Shown piece after piece: positions 1-13,057 of a DNA stretch of 64,000 nucleotides (within the stretch, counting starts at the first letter, position 1; every line of letters starts with the position of its first letter). The notes beneath the pieces are model-generated. The model saw nothing but the letters and a program-made list of their open reading frames with translations. It was not told where the DNA came from and ran no database searches. The DNA is taken from positions 15,934,001-15,998,000 of the forward strand of contig NC_135261.1 in NCBI RefSeq assembly GCF_964204865.1, written 5' to 3'. Made by a program: the position numbers and the translations under genes. This DNA is from Styela clava (taxonomy: Eukaryota; Chordata; Ascidiacea; Stolidobranchia; Styelidae).

Positions 1-229
1 CTTCTGCAGTTATAATATGGTATAAATAGACCGTTATCTTGCAGTATAGCGAAACTACACGTCTGCAAGTTAGATTACCTACTAACAAACTATTCGGATT
101 AGTAGATTCAAAATTCCATTTTGATCAAACAATTCGCACACACAAAAATGTGGATATACCTAGTGACTGAGGTAATAAAACTGAGGTGAACGGAGAATTT
201 TCTTTTAAATGAAAAGTATGCAAACGAAG

Positions 230-323
230 TCGCTTTATAATAAATTATTAGTCTTGTGTCAAGGCCCCCCTTGAACTGCTTTGCGGCCCCCTTGGGGCAT
301 CGGCCTCCGGTTGAAAGCCACTG
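230..323 (-). mobile_element. Fragment of a hAT-type MITE end
   Basis: The minus strand begins CAGTGGCTTTCAACCGG and runs into a G-rich then C-rich stretch (GGGGGCC, GGGGGGCC). This pattern is typical of short hAT-derived elements with CAGTGGTT-like termini. A similar terminus occurs near 55780. No partner terminus or target duplication was found, so this is probably a fragment. Confidence 0.35.
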
Positions 324-699
324 CTGTAAATGGTAATATACTGTAAAAGATTTGTTAGTACAGTTAATAGTAGTATAATTTGGTATTTTGACTAACGTTT
401 GCACCAGACGCATGCTTATCATCGTCACAGGACCTGGTTTAGCTAGAACAGTCCATGTAATGGTACCGGTAGCTATTTCACAGTTCCAGCTTCTTTGAGG
501 ATATGATTTTGAGATAAATTGTGAGTGAAATATTTCGTTTTGGCTTTCGTGCCCATATATTTGCTCTTTTGTTGTATATATATTTTTATCTTAACTGTTA
601 CGCAATTTGATTTCATATAACTTCAATCAACATTTGTTAACCAAAGAAAAAGATATAATTAAACTTTTGACAATATATTACGAAAAAGTTGAATATTTC

Positions 700-900
700 A
701 ACACGAAATAAAAATATCATGCAATTGTGTACTCACCTCCTGAAATAGCAAAAGCGATGTTCAACGTCAGTAGAATCAGAAAAACCTGAAGTGAATTCAT
801 GTTTTTGAAAATTTGTTTTAAGAACTCACTAGTGTGGGTCAAGACAAAGACTGATGCTTAATTTGCCCAACAGGCTCTTATATAAACCTCGCTCTTTGTG
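700..900 (-). CDS. Signal-peptide first exon of an unidentified secreted protein (partial gene)
   Basis: An ATG at 800-798 opens 21 codons reading MNSLQVFLILLTLNIAFAIS and ends at a strong donor (GGAG|GTGAGT, about 737). The peptide is a typical secretory signal with a hydrophobic core and AFA before the likely cleavage site. A TATA-like box lies on the same strand about 80 bp upstream. The intron would be phase 1. I could not find a second exon with a matching acceptor and phase between 1 and 730. A stretch at 390-500 is open in one frame but its phase does not fit. The rest of the gene probably lies in that poorly resolved segment or left of the window. Function unknown. Confidence 0.5.
878..886 (-). 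promoter_or_regulatory. TATA box upstream of the 800 signal-peptide exon
   Basis: On the minus strand the bases read TTTATATAAG, about 80 bp before the ATG at 800. This allows a 5' leader of about 50 bases if transcription starts about 30 bases downstream. Spacing and sequence are those of a core promoter. No initiator could be proven. Confidence 0.45.
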
Positions 901-2400
901 TACTTTTGTCACGATGATGTAAGTATTCCCAAATAAGAATCCATGCATCGTACATACAGATAGCACGTTGACTTTGTTTATTTTTTTATCTCAATATGAG
1001 AAACTAACTGTACTTTGAAAAAAGTACCATACTCGAAACGAAACTTTCGGATGGGTGAATTTTCCAAAATAAAAATTATAAAACTAAAATATGGGCGACA
1101 TTGCTTTTTCTATTAATGTTTGTAGTTCTATTAACAAAGTTTTCCAAATGCAAATATTTAAATAGGATACAGCGTTAAATTTGAAGACTCGGCATTTAAT
1201 ATTTATTTCAACTTTAAAGACAAGTTACGACACTTAAAGATTCCTTAATCAAAAATTTAATTTGTTCGTCCTCGTTTCGTCCTCCCGGAGAATTAGAAAT
1301 CTTTCCAGTCATTGTTTTGATTTACTTTCGTGTATTTTAAGAAACGAAAGAAATTGATCCCATTGTGTTTTTAAACGCCCAACAAATATTATATAGATAA
1401 ATATTACAAATAGGCTGAGGTGGATTTGTGGCAGGACATACACCTGTATGTGTAAACATGGTCAATTCTGTGAACTATAACTCAAATATGTCATATTCGT
1501 ATAAATAGTCATACCCGTCGTCGTAACTTGTACTCATCTTTAGGTAATATTTGTACAATTGTACATATCTACGTTGATTTTTGTAATTTCGTGTATATTG
1601 TATTAGAGCAAATTTCTAATATATTTTCATTGTTTAAATTTGGATGGTTTGGGGTAGTTCAATGAGTAGAAAAATTTAGTCAAATTTGGAGATGTTTCGA
1701 TAATATATATTTTTATAATTCATTTGGCCAAAAAAGCAAGTTTTTTTTTAATAAAATTTGACTTATTATATGTATTGTATGTTTTGCTAGTTGGTATCAA
1801 ACTCAAATGTGACTGATATGATAACTCATTCTCAATTTATCAGATCAACTGCTACACTCTTGTATAATTTACAAAACATTTCGGATACGTGTGAAATGAC
1901 ATACACCTGCACACACTACTTAGTTTCACAGGGCCATAATTGACCCAACTCGGCCGCAACAAAACCTCTTATATTGTTATATAGATCTTGCTTGATTTGC
2001 ATCGAAATTTTGCCTATTGCATCGATATTTCGCCTGTACTAACTGCAAGTTTCTACCTTACAAAGGGGATTTTCACATATCCTTATCGGGAATAACAAGT
2101 CCGAAAAAAGTCAACATCTAATTTATTACCGTGTTTACTCAGACGAAACCCATTCCAGGTAATAATCTATTTATGTTCAATACTCAATAGTACGTGATGT
2201 TTCTGCGTGGGATTATCAAGACGTTGCTCAAAATATATAAGGTAAATAAGTTTTGTAATATCCAGATCAAATATTGACAAATGGAATGCAATTGAAGTAC
2301 CACAGTAGCTAATATTATTCGGAAAAGGCTACATCAGTATTTACCTGTTCTTCACTGTGCTATGGTGCAATACAGCCAATGACAACAATCAATTTTTAAA
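901..2400. other. Intergenic, no gene seen
   Basis: This AT-rich stretch has no ORF with coding character on either strand and no recognisable repeat. The only regulatory candidate is the TATA box at its left end. Confidence 0.5.
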
Positions 2401-3879
2401 TTTAGCATGAGCACGTTCTCCTTAGAATGTAGTTGCATAATAGCAGGTTCATTAGTTCATTTTGATATCGGATATAATAATACTGTACTGATCGACAGAA
2501 CATGTGCCGCGTTTCTTTCTTTATTTAAGTGCAGAAATTTTATATTTAATTCATGACCACGAATTGTTCAAAACTCACAAATTTAGGAACATTCTGTGTA
2601 AAGTAAATTAAACCGCAATTGATAAAATAAACTAATTGATGTTGTTGAGTGAAAAAGTATAATATGCACTATAAGCAACTAGGGGAAAGATTTATTGACT
2701 CTCCTGTTACACAAGATATTTGCACTTCTTAATTTGAAAATATCATGATTTAAATGGAAGCTGGGGATCATATTTGCTCATTTTCGTCACTAAATATTTG
2801 CCCTAATATTTTTTGTTTTAGCGTTCCATGAAATCGTATGTGACGTAGGTTTGGCTGTAACAAAAATCAGTGATTATGACAAATTTTGAATAACATTTTC
2901 CTAACCCTTCCTTAATTAATATTAAGGTATTTCATACTTTGTGAAAATAGCCTATTCTTAATCAAGTCATTCAATATTTGAAATGACAAAGAAATAAATT
3001 GAAATAGGACGATTTGAACTCAAGTCTAGAAAGATCACTTTGAAGGGTCACTCTAAACATATTTTATAGACAATAAACAAGCTCTAATCATATCGAGTAG
3101 TAGGTGATTAGAGCAGAATTCAAAGATGAGTGAAATGAAGCTAAAATTGCCAACTTCAATAGCTTCATTTAATAGCCAAGACTTTGCGTAAGACAAAATG
3201 AGATTCTATTTTCATAATGACATTGGATCATAAACTTAAGTCACGATCATGGATAAAAGACTCCAGGTAAAACAAGGAACGTGAATAAACAGTTCGTCGT
3301 CACACAACCCCGAAACCAACTTCTGAATCATTAGTGCACGAAATATGAATGTATATAGGTATAGCAATTAAATTCTCAGTCGATAATTTAGTGAAGTATC
3401 TGTAAAGAGTTAATGTTGATTAGCTTTTAAGTTATTTAGAAAAGGACACCGACTTTAATCTATATTGAAGATTTCATATATGGGCGAGTCTATACGTGAG
3501 GGAACATTTGACAAAATGAAATTACACTAGAACGGGATTGTATTAAAATTGTGACCTTACCTCGTAACAAATGCTATTAACATTATGGCACAACAGAGAT
3601 ATCAAATTTTTCTATTGTTACCTTTAGTATGAGCTCGTTCTTCCTTAATTAGAATATTGATGTATATTGTGAGGTCATAGTTCATTTCGATATCGAATAT
3701 AAAAATAATGATCGATAGATAAAGGGCCACATTGCATTTGTTGCATTTTACAGTAACAATATCGTGTTAAAACTCAAAAAGTTCGGACAAACTAATTGAG
3801 GCTTATCAGCGAAAAAATAAAATGCACCATGAGGAACCAGCAGAGGGATTTATGAGTCCAGCAAACCTCTTGCACAAAA

Positions 3880-3975
3880 TTATCCGCGCAAGGTATTCGA
3901 ACCTGCGAACCCATGCAATGTAACCAGAGGTGCGTGACTAGCGTTTTCTTAATGCTTAGCACGATACCGCCACAC
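3880..3975 (-). mobile_element. tRNA-derived SINE head, reverse orientation
   Basis: On the minus strand the sequence has an A-box-like TGGCGGTATCGTGC, then a B box GGTTCGAATACC about 60 bases later. This is the internal promoter of a tRNA-derived SINE. The block between the boxes resembles the plus-strand copy near 4880. It is not a functional tRNA: no clean acceptor stem can be folded. Confidence 0.5.
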
Positions 3976-4871
3976 CAGCGAGAAAACTTTAATTAAGGTG
4001 GAATGAGGCTTGAGCTACCAACTTCAATGGCTTCACTTGTATTTCTTGTTCGTAAACCAGATTTATTGAAAAGTCATAAAAAATTTAAGATTTTGTTTTC
4101 ACATTGACATTGGAACTTAAGTCACGTCACGATCATGACCAAGAAAGATCAAGTAAAACACGGAACGTAAATAAACAATTTGCCACACAACCCCGCGACC
4201 AACGTTTATATCATTAGTGCTCAAAATGTGAGTGTAAATAGGTATAGCGATTAAATTCTCGACGTGGGTCTTTATTTTAGTAAAGTATCTGCAAAGAATT
4301 AAAAGTGATTAGTTGCAATAAGTTAAGTAATAAAATACGTTAGGAAAGCACACAAACCTAAATCAATTTTAAAGATTTCATGGGCAAATTACTTCGTTAT
4401 TGCTTGCATGCTTTGCCACCTTGGGCGAGTGTGAATGAGAGAACAATTGATAAGATGAAATTACACTTGAACGGGGTTATTTTCAAATTTGGACGTTATC
4501 TTGTAGCAAATGCCATTAAGGTAACACTATTGCACATTAAATAAAGAAATCGAATTTTTCTATTGTTATATTTGGTATGAGCATTTTCCCCCTATATAGA
4601 TGCATACTGTGAGGTCATGGTTCATTTCTATATCGGCTATAAAATAATAATCGATAGATAGAGTGCCACATTGCATTTGTTGATTTTACAGTAACAATAT
4701 TGTGTTAAAACTCAAAAAGTTCGAACAAACTAATTGAGGCTTTGGAGTGAAAAAAGAATGATGTGCACCATGGGAAACCAGCGAAAGGAAATTCACTGGC
4801 CAACCTGTTATTCAAGATATTTGCTCTTCTTAATTTGAAAATATCGTGATCTAAATGGCAGCTGGCTCTAA

Positions 4872-5150
4872 TATGACTCGGCGATGTGGCGTAGCGTGCC
4901 TCTAATTACCTTCCGTGGGGTCGTAGGTTCGAATCTCATGCGGGGATAGTTGTGATCGGGACGGCTTAATGCACGATCAAGTCCATGCTTCCGAAAACAA
5001 ATAACCGTCTAACTAATCCCATATCTGACATAGACTGGTAACCGGACGAGGGGTCGTGGTTTTCCATATGATTAAGCCGTTTTATCGGTTTTCTTCTTTC
5101 GCCGGGATAAATATGTAAATCCTGTCCTATGTACCCATTTTCCCGACCTG
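4872..5150 (+). mobile_element. tRNA-derived SINE, fuller copy
   Basis: The head holds TGGCGTAGCGTGCC (A-box-like) and GGTTCGAATCTCATG (B box), followed by a body of about 200 bp without an ORF. It sits inside one copy of the degenerate 1-kb repeat and accounts for that copy's extra length. Part of its body (AGACTGGTAA, then a CGTGGTT-containing stretch) is echoed near 61230. Confidence 0.5.
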
Positions 5151-7249
5151 AAATTAGCCATAACCAATATTAGGTTTTACACAAAACTTGTTTGTTAGCG
5201 TTCCATAAAATCGTATGTGTACTAGGTTTGACTTCAGCGGAAGATATTTTTATTACTAGGGAACGTGAATAAACATCTTGTGAAATACAACCCCGCAACC
5301 AACTTTTGAATCATTAGTGCTCGAAATATGAGTGTAAATAGAGATAGCGGTTAAATTCGCAACGGGGGTCGATATTTTAATGAAGTATCAGCAAATATTT
5401 AACAGCAACTAGTTTAAATTTAATCATAAAATAAGTTAGGAAAGCACACAGACTTGAATTAATTTTGAAAATTTTATGTACAAATACTTTTGTTATAGTT
5501 TGCTTTGCCACCTTGAGTGTGTTTATATAAAACAAAATTACACTTTTTCTTTATAAATTACCATAAAACGTCATTACCACGAGTACTAATTATACGTGAA
5601 AACACTTCTCATTATATACTTGAAATGTAGTTTATTTAAATCACACCAAAATAATCGATACCAATAATATATTCATTTTAAATAATTTGAATAATTGGCA
5701 TAATTTGAGCATAATTTATTTTCAGCCTTCGAAAATGACACTTTCGGAATGAAGAAATGAGTACAGTTACAGATTTTCAAAACATCACAAACCTCAAATT
5801 CTAAGACTAAAAATGGTTTGATCTCAAATCAATGACAATCATTTTTTGGTCAGGATATAATACGCTGTCGTCAAAATCAACTATATATATGAAGTGCGAG
5901 CTTACTTATTGATAGGAATGGTCTTGGTGAACTTTTGAGTTGTGACGTGTTCGATAATTAGAGCATTGCTGTTATTTTTTCCCAACGTGTTGACGGACGT
6001 TTGAACCATGAAACAAAGTAATTAATCCTCAAAATATTCCAATCGTTTCGTAATTGTGAAATGACTGAGATTATTCTAAAGAAAATAGTTCCTATAAATA
6101 ATGTTTCAATCATATGAATATCCCATTAATTTTCGATTCATGCAACAGCCTAAAAATTAACAGGTCTTTTTCGGTCGTAGTTTGATAATAGCTAATGTTT
6201 CAATAAAATTATCAAAAATATGCCGTACACATTGATATTTATATGTATATTATTAGATATTTTAAAAGCGCGGAACTATGCCATTTTGTTGATATCATCT
6301 TTCATTTCCCGTTTTTCAGACATATTTGTGACGTTGTCATAAAAGAACGCTTGCATCAATTGATTATAAACCAATATCTTCAATGGGTTTTGCTTAATTG
6401 GACACGAAATGGATCCATGGATCGATATTGTTTTTGTTGGTATTTTCTTCTTGTTGTTGTGAAAAAATTGCTTTTCTCATTGACTACTGCAGGATCAATT
6501 GTTTTAAAATTTTCAGTGGTTAAAGATTGTATTCTTCGCTAAAAGGCTATTACTTTCATTTATTTCAAAATTTTCTGTGTTCAATGTGATTCGTTTTTCA
6601 CTTCAAAATTATAAGGTAAGGTGGGTACTGCTTTGTTTTTGTCTTCGGGTACATATATTTGAGCATTGCTCTCTTGTTTGAAAATATCGTTATTCCAATG
6701 GCAGCTGACAAATGTTCGCCCATTTTTATCACCTAATATTAGCCATAACAAATGTGATGTTTTTACACAAAACCTGTTTGTTTTAGTTTTACATAAAATC
6801 GTATGTGGCAATGATTTGGCTGTAACGACACTTTTATTATTACTATCGTTGAATAACACTTGCCTGTAATGTTGTTGCATACTTTGTGGTTTCACTTAAT
6901 AACCAATTCCCCTCGACCAGTTTGACGCAATCAAGTGAGAATTTCAGTTCAAATAGCGGCAAAATAAATTGAGAAGAGATGATTTAAACTCAAGCATAAC
7001 CCTAGTTGATGGGATGAAGCTCAAACTACTAACTTCATTTGCTTGACTTTACTTGCAATTGTTTTTTTGCCAAACAGATTCAACCAAGTTTATTTTAAAT
7101 AATGTAATAATTATAAATATTGTTTACCCATATAAATACCCTATTAATTTTCGATCCACGCAACAGCCTAAAAACAACACGTCTTCTTAGGTCGTGATTA
7201 AATAGTACCTAATGCTTCGATAAAATTATCAAAAATATGCCACAGTCCA

Positions 7250-8732
7250 TAATATATGTATATTTTAAGCATCCTCATGACGCATGTCACATACAGTACT
7301 AGAAAATTGGAACGAAGGATATGCAGTTCGCCATGTCACACCACAACACATCTGTAATAAGCAAGTCGCAATAAATAAGCCATGAAATAACGTTTTCATA
7401 AATTAATTACACAACAATACAATTAATGGTTTTTGTTAATTCAGAAGCCATAAATCAAACATTTTCGAATCATCAAGTTTTCTTGAATAAAAATTTTCCC
7501 AGCTCGTTTTTTATCTGATGCGTGCTTCGAGATCTGCCGGAAATGTTTCAAAGTTTAAATAAATATATATCCCAAAGTAATTTGTTACGACTAAGTTAAT
7601 GTCATATCATCATCTCATATTACGATTACAAAGCAGCTCAAGTCAGTCAATATGCCTACAGCTTCATACTTACTCATTCATTTTGACGTCAACTCAAGAG
7701 ATTTATGGCCTTGGGGTACTTCACTACTCAATTAAATCAAGATTTATGATTGAATCATTGCTGTCTGCTTAAAGTTACACAAATAGCATCAGAATAGCAT
7801 CAAATCTAACTTGACATTAAAATTTAAACTTAAAATGTTTAAACCTGACATATACCAAAAATTTAAAGCGATATCTAATCATTTGTAACCTTTCAAAATA
7901 CCATCTCAGGCTCTGTGTAGACTAGTGAGAAGTTTTTGGCTGGCGCTCAAGTATGCATCATAACAAATTGAATAAAAACCACATTTTCTGATCTAGTCCA
8001 TGATTAATTATGAATTCGTGTCTAACACAAGTCATAATTACGGCATTCGAATGATTCATCTAAATGTTAACTTATCATTTGGGCAAAAATCACGATGTTA
8101 ATTGAACAATGTTGATCATTATGATTAGTTTTGAAGACGCCCAAACTACCTCCGCAGTTTTGTATTCGAAATTAAATAAAAAGAAGAAAAATATAGAGTT
8201 GTCTCTTGATTAGTTTATACATTTTTTTGACAATTTTATCTTGAACAATAAATTTTGTCTAGGAATAGCATCGGTCTCATCGAAGAGATATCACAGCACT
8301 GATTACGACAACGAGGCGCGTTCATCACAGTCCATTCTTAAAATTGAATGCTAACGTCTACTAAAGTCGACAAAGGGAGGTTGAGACGTTATTGTATACA
8401 TGCGCCTACGTCAAGATATTTCGTTCTATTTTATAATACCAGAAAATCAACCATTATTATTCGAAAACTGAAGTTTTCACAGATTTTTTTATTCTGGTTA
8501 TATGATTTTAGTAATAGAAAATGCATTTATCAAAGACAGACATGCAACGCAAATATCGCATATGGTAATTTTCCAATGTATGTTAAGTGTTAGCTTAAAA
8601 TAACTGAGACAAAATGAATTTCACAAAAAATCACAATATCGACATCTAAACATTATCTACTTCTAAACAGAACTGAGTAATCAAATAAACCCCAAGGCAA
8701 TTCTGTCATGAAATGCGATAACTCGGAGTTTT
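7250..8732. other. Intergenic, no gene seen
   Basis: No reading frame here has coding character. It contains the 3' flank of the Reeler-like gene. Confidence 0.5.
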
Positions 8733-10118
8733 CTATGTCTCTGTTGGTTTGACGCACATCTTTTTGATAAGTGTCTTATATTTGAGATCTGTTTCTGTAT
8801 CATGCAGTCCAGGTTGATACAGCATACCGTCATTTGCTTTAATTTCCACTCTACAAAAACAATATTATATTCTTTAAAGTTTAAAGAGGCTTAAATTGTG
8901 TCCATCGTTCCATATTTGCACCGTTGATATCAATTTAACGATCAAATTAAATTAATATTCAATAAACTTAGAACTTGTAATGCTTATCATAATGAATTTT
9001 GGCATAAACTTGTTTGCAACTTTGAAATAAAAGTTTACGGCATGAATTTGGGAAAAAAGCAATAAAACCAGATACTATAATGAGTTTATATCATTTTACG
9101 CATTGACAAATACTTACGACATTGTTACGCAGCCGCACGATGGCGCAATCCATTGTATTCCGCGAGTACCTTTCAAATCGGTACTTCCGTCCAATTCCAT
9201 ATCATGACATCCTGATTTAACTGTGGCGGGAGTTGCTCTTTTGTTATTTTTAAGTTTAAAAGTACCCTTTCCGCAACTTTCATATCCTACGTCGGGAGTA
9301 ACCGATAATACGAATCCATGGATACGCTTGGACCCTTCTTTTTTTGGTCGAACAGCTTTGACAATAACTACAAAATAAAGTATTACAAAATAGAGTATTA
9401 TTACGGTATATAAACCCAATAAAAAAAAACTATAATACAGAAAATTTGGCATTGGTATATTTTATGGGGTATATAACCCGCCCAACTAACTGAACCGTGT
9501 AATTGATAACTAGAAATAATGAGACAAAGGGTCATGACTCATATAATCAGTTCAAAATATTCTAGTATAATTCCTTCTATGCATACCCCAGAATTCAGCA
9601 CAGTTATATTAAAACCTTTATATCTTTGATCATATACCAAACCAAACAATATTATTTAATTTACCATTGTGCTTTACATCCGCGGTGAAGTTGCCATCAC
9701 TGTCTAGTTTCTTTACAATGAGACGAAACTTGGGTCTTGATCTTTTCGAGATTCCTGCCAGTGGATAATTGTCGCCTAATTTCGCGTGCCAAAATGGTGG
9801 AGAACAGTCAACTCCTTCCTCTTGTGCAATAGGTTCGGATGCTTAAAAATTAATTCGTTGTATTAACATTGTATGAAACAAATGATGTCGAAAAGGACGT
9901 TCAAATCGAAAAATGTATTGTAATTTTGTAGCGATGTTGACTTAGTATTAGGTTACAAAAATGTTTTTAAAACCATTATTTTTTCCACATCCGTTGCCAT
10001 CAATTTTTTTTATTTTAAAAAATTATACACAAGACTTCTCATGATAAAATAAAATATACTTACTTGCACCGCAAAACACAACAGCGAAAACTCCGACCAG
10101 CGCAATTGATCCCAACAT
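8733..10118 (-). CDS. Secreted Reeler-like domain protein, 4 exons, 199 residues
   Basis: Exons 10064-10118, 9665-9841, 9118-9367 and 8733-8850 join cleanly (phases 1, 1, 2; 600 coding bases) with consensus GT-AG borders. The start gives a signal peptide, MLGSIALVGVFAVVFCGA. The mature chain opens with CSPPFWHAKLGD. Exons 2-3 carry a beta-rich run with IHGFVLSV and then IQWIAPSCGCVTMSV near residue 150. The W-x-AP-x-x-GCV motif is the closing signature of Reeler domains, found in reelin, ferric-chelate reductase-like proteins and secreted invertebrate defence proteins such as noduler. The length fits a single-domain secreted Reeler protein. A splice-acceptor-like TTTTTAG lies 14 bases before the ATG, so the leader may be spliced. 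The Reeler call is by motif only; the N-terminal half is weakly conserved. Defence function is an inference. Confidence 0.62.
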
Positions 10119-12950
10119 ATTTGACTATTTGCTAAAAATTTTCACTTTGTTCTGACGTGAAAACAAAACGAATTAGTTAATATTTACGGGACATACGTTT
10201 CTGAGAAGTATTACATTTTGTATCCTGTCTATTGTGAAATTGACAGCAATAATCTAGAGCAATAATCTAACGGGCTCTTACTATACTGGGCTACCCATAA
10301 AGAAATAAATACATATGGAAAATGTATCTGCAAAGTTGTTCCCAAATGAGGTTGCATAAATATGATATTACAAAGCTTTAAATCTTTATTACGGTACCGC
10401 ACTTTAAATCGAATACGGTATGTTTCCGCCAGCGTCATGAATGCCACGCTTGTTCCTGAAACCTTCCAATTCATGTCAAATACAGCGCGACCTGACAGTT
10501 ATGAATTAACGGAAAATCGTTTCCTCTCTGGGGTATAGGTGCACACTATTTTGTACTATATATAGTACATCTCTCCATATAGCAGCAGCTGAACTGACAT
10601 GAACTGACCCTTAGGCTAAGTAAATATATTCCAATATGGTCGTCTGTAGGTTGAGGTTTGACTTTTTATGCCCGACGGCTATGACAGATAAAAATAGGAA
10701 ATTACTTCACTAATGGCGGGCCTGCACGATTTCTTTTATTTGCCGCATGAATGCATCGTGAGTGTAGCACATCAATCGACATTCACAGCGTGGTGTGCTT
10801 TTTACAGTCTCGTGGGAATAGCTCGAGCCGAAAGGCGTAAGAACCTTTGATTAGAATATCTGCTACCAAAGATTATACTCCGCCAAGTATGTTCCCCAAC
10901 AAAATCGACCATATTAGTACGAAATAACTGTGACAAAATGGGGTTGAACAATAGATTTAAGATAAAAAGAGGCGCATCTGCTATCTTGGTCGTATTGACT
11001 TATCTCACGAAACTCCTCATGTCTGGCCTACTTTGAGCCAAAACCAACACGATATCTGCAACTTCAAAAGCCAGACGTTTTAGCTCAGACGAGCTTAATC
11101 TGAAATTGTTTACCGGAGAATCGATCGGTTCTTTCGTCGACAGCACGACATGCAAATTAGTCTCGATGCATGAATTATTTATTCTATAGCCTACGACGAC
11201 GAATATTCAAGAGTTGAAACAATTTAATAAGATTTCAATCGCGCAATGGGATTTAACATATACAGGATTTAAATAATAAACATGAAGATTCAATATATCA
11301 AACATATGCTATACAAGCATTCCTATAGATTGATACTATTTGCTTGCAAAATTGCAGAATACAAATCCATTGACATTTGAGTCCAATACGTTTACTTCAT
11401 TTCCCAAGGGGCGAATATTTGCACACAGCCAAATATAATATATATGTGCTATCAGCTATCGTATGAATTTATGCTTGAATACCTGCTCATCTTCTTTCTA
11501 TGTCATGTTTTTATTTACATATTTTCATGATTCTTACATTTTACTTATTGATCATTGATATAATTTTTTTACCATTCTGGTTTTAAACAACCAATTCTTA
11601 ATCCTCTGGTCTCGAAACAAAAAGTTCGCTTACAAATCAATCATGCCTCATTTGACCACGATTCGAAATCTGTAATGTGCGGCAAATGAACTCGCCTTAT
11701 CGCTAATGTTCCTGCTGTGATATAATACATTACTTCCTGGATGTCTACATCTCAAAGTCATTGAATCGTAAGTGAGCGCTGATAAATCTTCGTTTACATA
11801 CTAGAAATTGATTAGTACAAGATATGTGGAAATACGCTTCCAATGTTATTAGATTTAAAAGCTGCTGGAGACACCGAAGCGTCGATTTAAAAAAAGATTC
11901 ACCTTTTGACAAAATGTTCAATGTATTTTTTTTTTAATTTTTTGGCCAATTGCAAATCAGTTGACAAAGAAAAGATGAGTTCGAATCATTTCTTATACTA
12001 AACAGTAGTAAACAACCTGATTCTGTACTGTATTCAAGTTTCAGAACTGAAAAATTTAGAAAACGTTTGATGAAGAAATGGAGAGCAGAGTTCATTTTTA
12101 GGCCAAATTTGTTAAAAAATTATTTCATTATCAGCTAAATTCGAATCAATGAATTTGTCAGACGGGCTACATTGTTTCACAATCTGCCACGTCCACATTA
12201 TATGCGCGCTTGATTCATTTTAATATCCTCTTATCGTTAATTTGACTACATTTTACAAGTAGAAGACGTATTTACCACGTGGACGCCACGACTACATTTT
12301 ATGACCATGCAGCTGGAATTTATTAAAATTGAAAAAAACTCTCTCAGCATCGGTTCGCTTTGGAAGTCACATATAGAAAAAAAGGCTTATATTCTAATAT
12401 ACCACTTTTATGTGAGAAATTCGTATTTTCTAGTTTCGAAACCTTGCAGAAAAAAGAATATATCGATTCATATGAAATACAAAATTTTGATTAGAAATTT
12501 TGTGGGATAGTTACATTAACCTATGTAATCTAAGAAATTTGTATAATTGTGCAGCAAGATCTTCTAAATCTAAACTCATTCAGACTAATTGTTACAGATA
12601 TACACTGTGTTGATATTTAACAAGACTCTTGACTCATTAGCGCAAAATCCAAGGGAAATGATATGGAGTCTCGCGTAACCACGAACTGATGAATATTTAC
12701 ATCAAGTATTATATTTTTTTAATTTATTTGTATAGTTTGAGTACATCCGCGCACTAGACCCTCTGCCAAGTCGGGCAGAGTCTGCTATGTCTGTTAGCTC
12801 AATCAGTGGTTGTGAAAATAATGATATTTATCTACGCCTACTATCACCAAATCAATATTCAATTGCTTAATTCGCGGGCAATTCTTATTTTCATAAGTGC
12901 AATTGTATGCAGGTGCAATTGTCGTGGGTTCAAATGTACGTGGGTTCAAA
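10119..12950. other. Intergenic, no gene seen
   Basis: It holds only short frames without coding character. The palindrome GTACTATATATAGTAC near 10552 might be core promoter sequence for the Reeler-like gene, but it is 430 bp from the start codon and unproven. Confidence 0.45.
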
Positions 12951-12956
12951 TGTAAT

Positions 12957-13057
12957 GGAACCCTTCCAGAAGTATGTGCACCAAGATGGCGCACAACCTG
13001 AACATAGTATTGTGCCAGGTTAAAGTTCAAGTTGTGCACCAATACCTCGGGAGTGCC
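12957..13057. mobile_element. Palindromic MITE copy 1 (diverged)
   Basis: It carries the family core GTGCACCAAGATGGCGCACA, and a mirror-image arm ending in a CGGGAGTG terminus. The right arm is degraded compared with copies 2 and 3. It lies about 0.6 kb past the stop codon of the CBM14-VWA gene. Confidence 0.6.

Larger units (their letters stand above)
2400..7250. repeat. Degenerate direct repeats with a unit of about 1 kb
   Basis: Several landmarks recur in the same order. ATTAGTGC(A/T)CGAAATATG is near 3330, 4219 and 5314. The run around ATCGATAGATA...CCACATTGCATTTGTTG is near 3710 and 4650, with a weaker form near 2490. GCGTTCCATGAAATCGTATG is near 2821, with variants near 5200 and 6785. 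A block beginning ATTAATTTTCGATTC is near 6127 and 7143. Spacing is about 0.9-1.1 kb once the SINE near 4.9 kb is removed. The copies are clearly diverged and none keeps an ORF. They look like old tandem or mobile-element copies of unknown type. Confidence 0.6.

Noticed and set aside
390..500. Second exon of the signal-peptide gene (open frame with WNCEIATGTITWTVLAKPGP)
   Set aside because: The available acceptors give phase 0 or 1 frames with early stops. The open frame would need phase 2, while exon 1 ends in phase 1.
3880..3975. Possible tRNA gene on the minus strand
   Set aside because: A and B boxes are present, but no seven-pair acceptor stem or proper anticodon arm can be formed, and a related copy near 4.9 kb continues into a SINE body.
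12745..12800. Short hairpin CTCTGCCAAGTCGGGCAGAG as a regulatory RNA
   Set aside because: The stem is only about six pairs and lies in otherwise unremarkable intergenic sequence.
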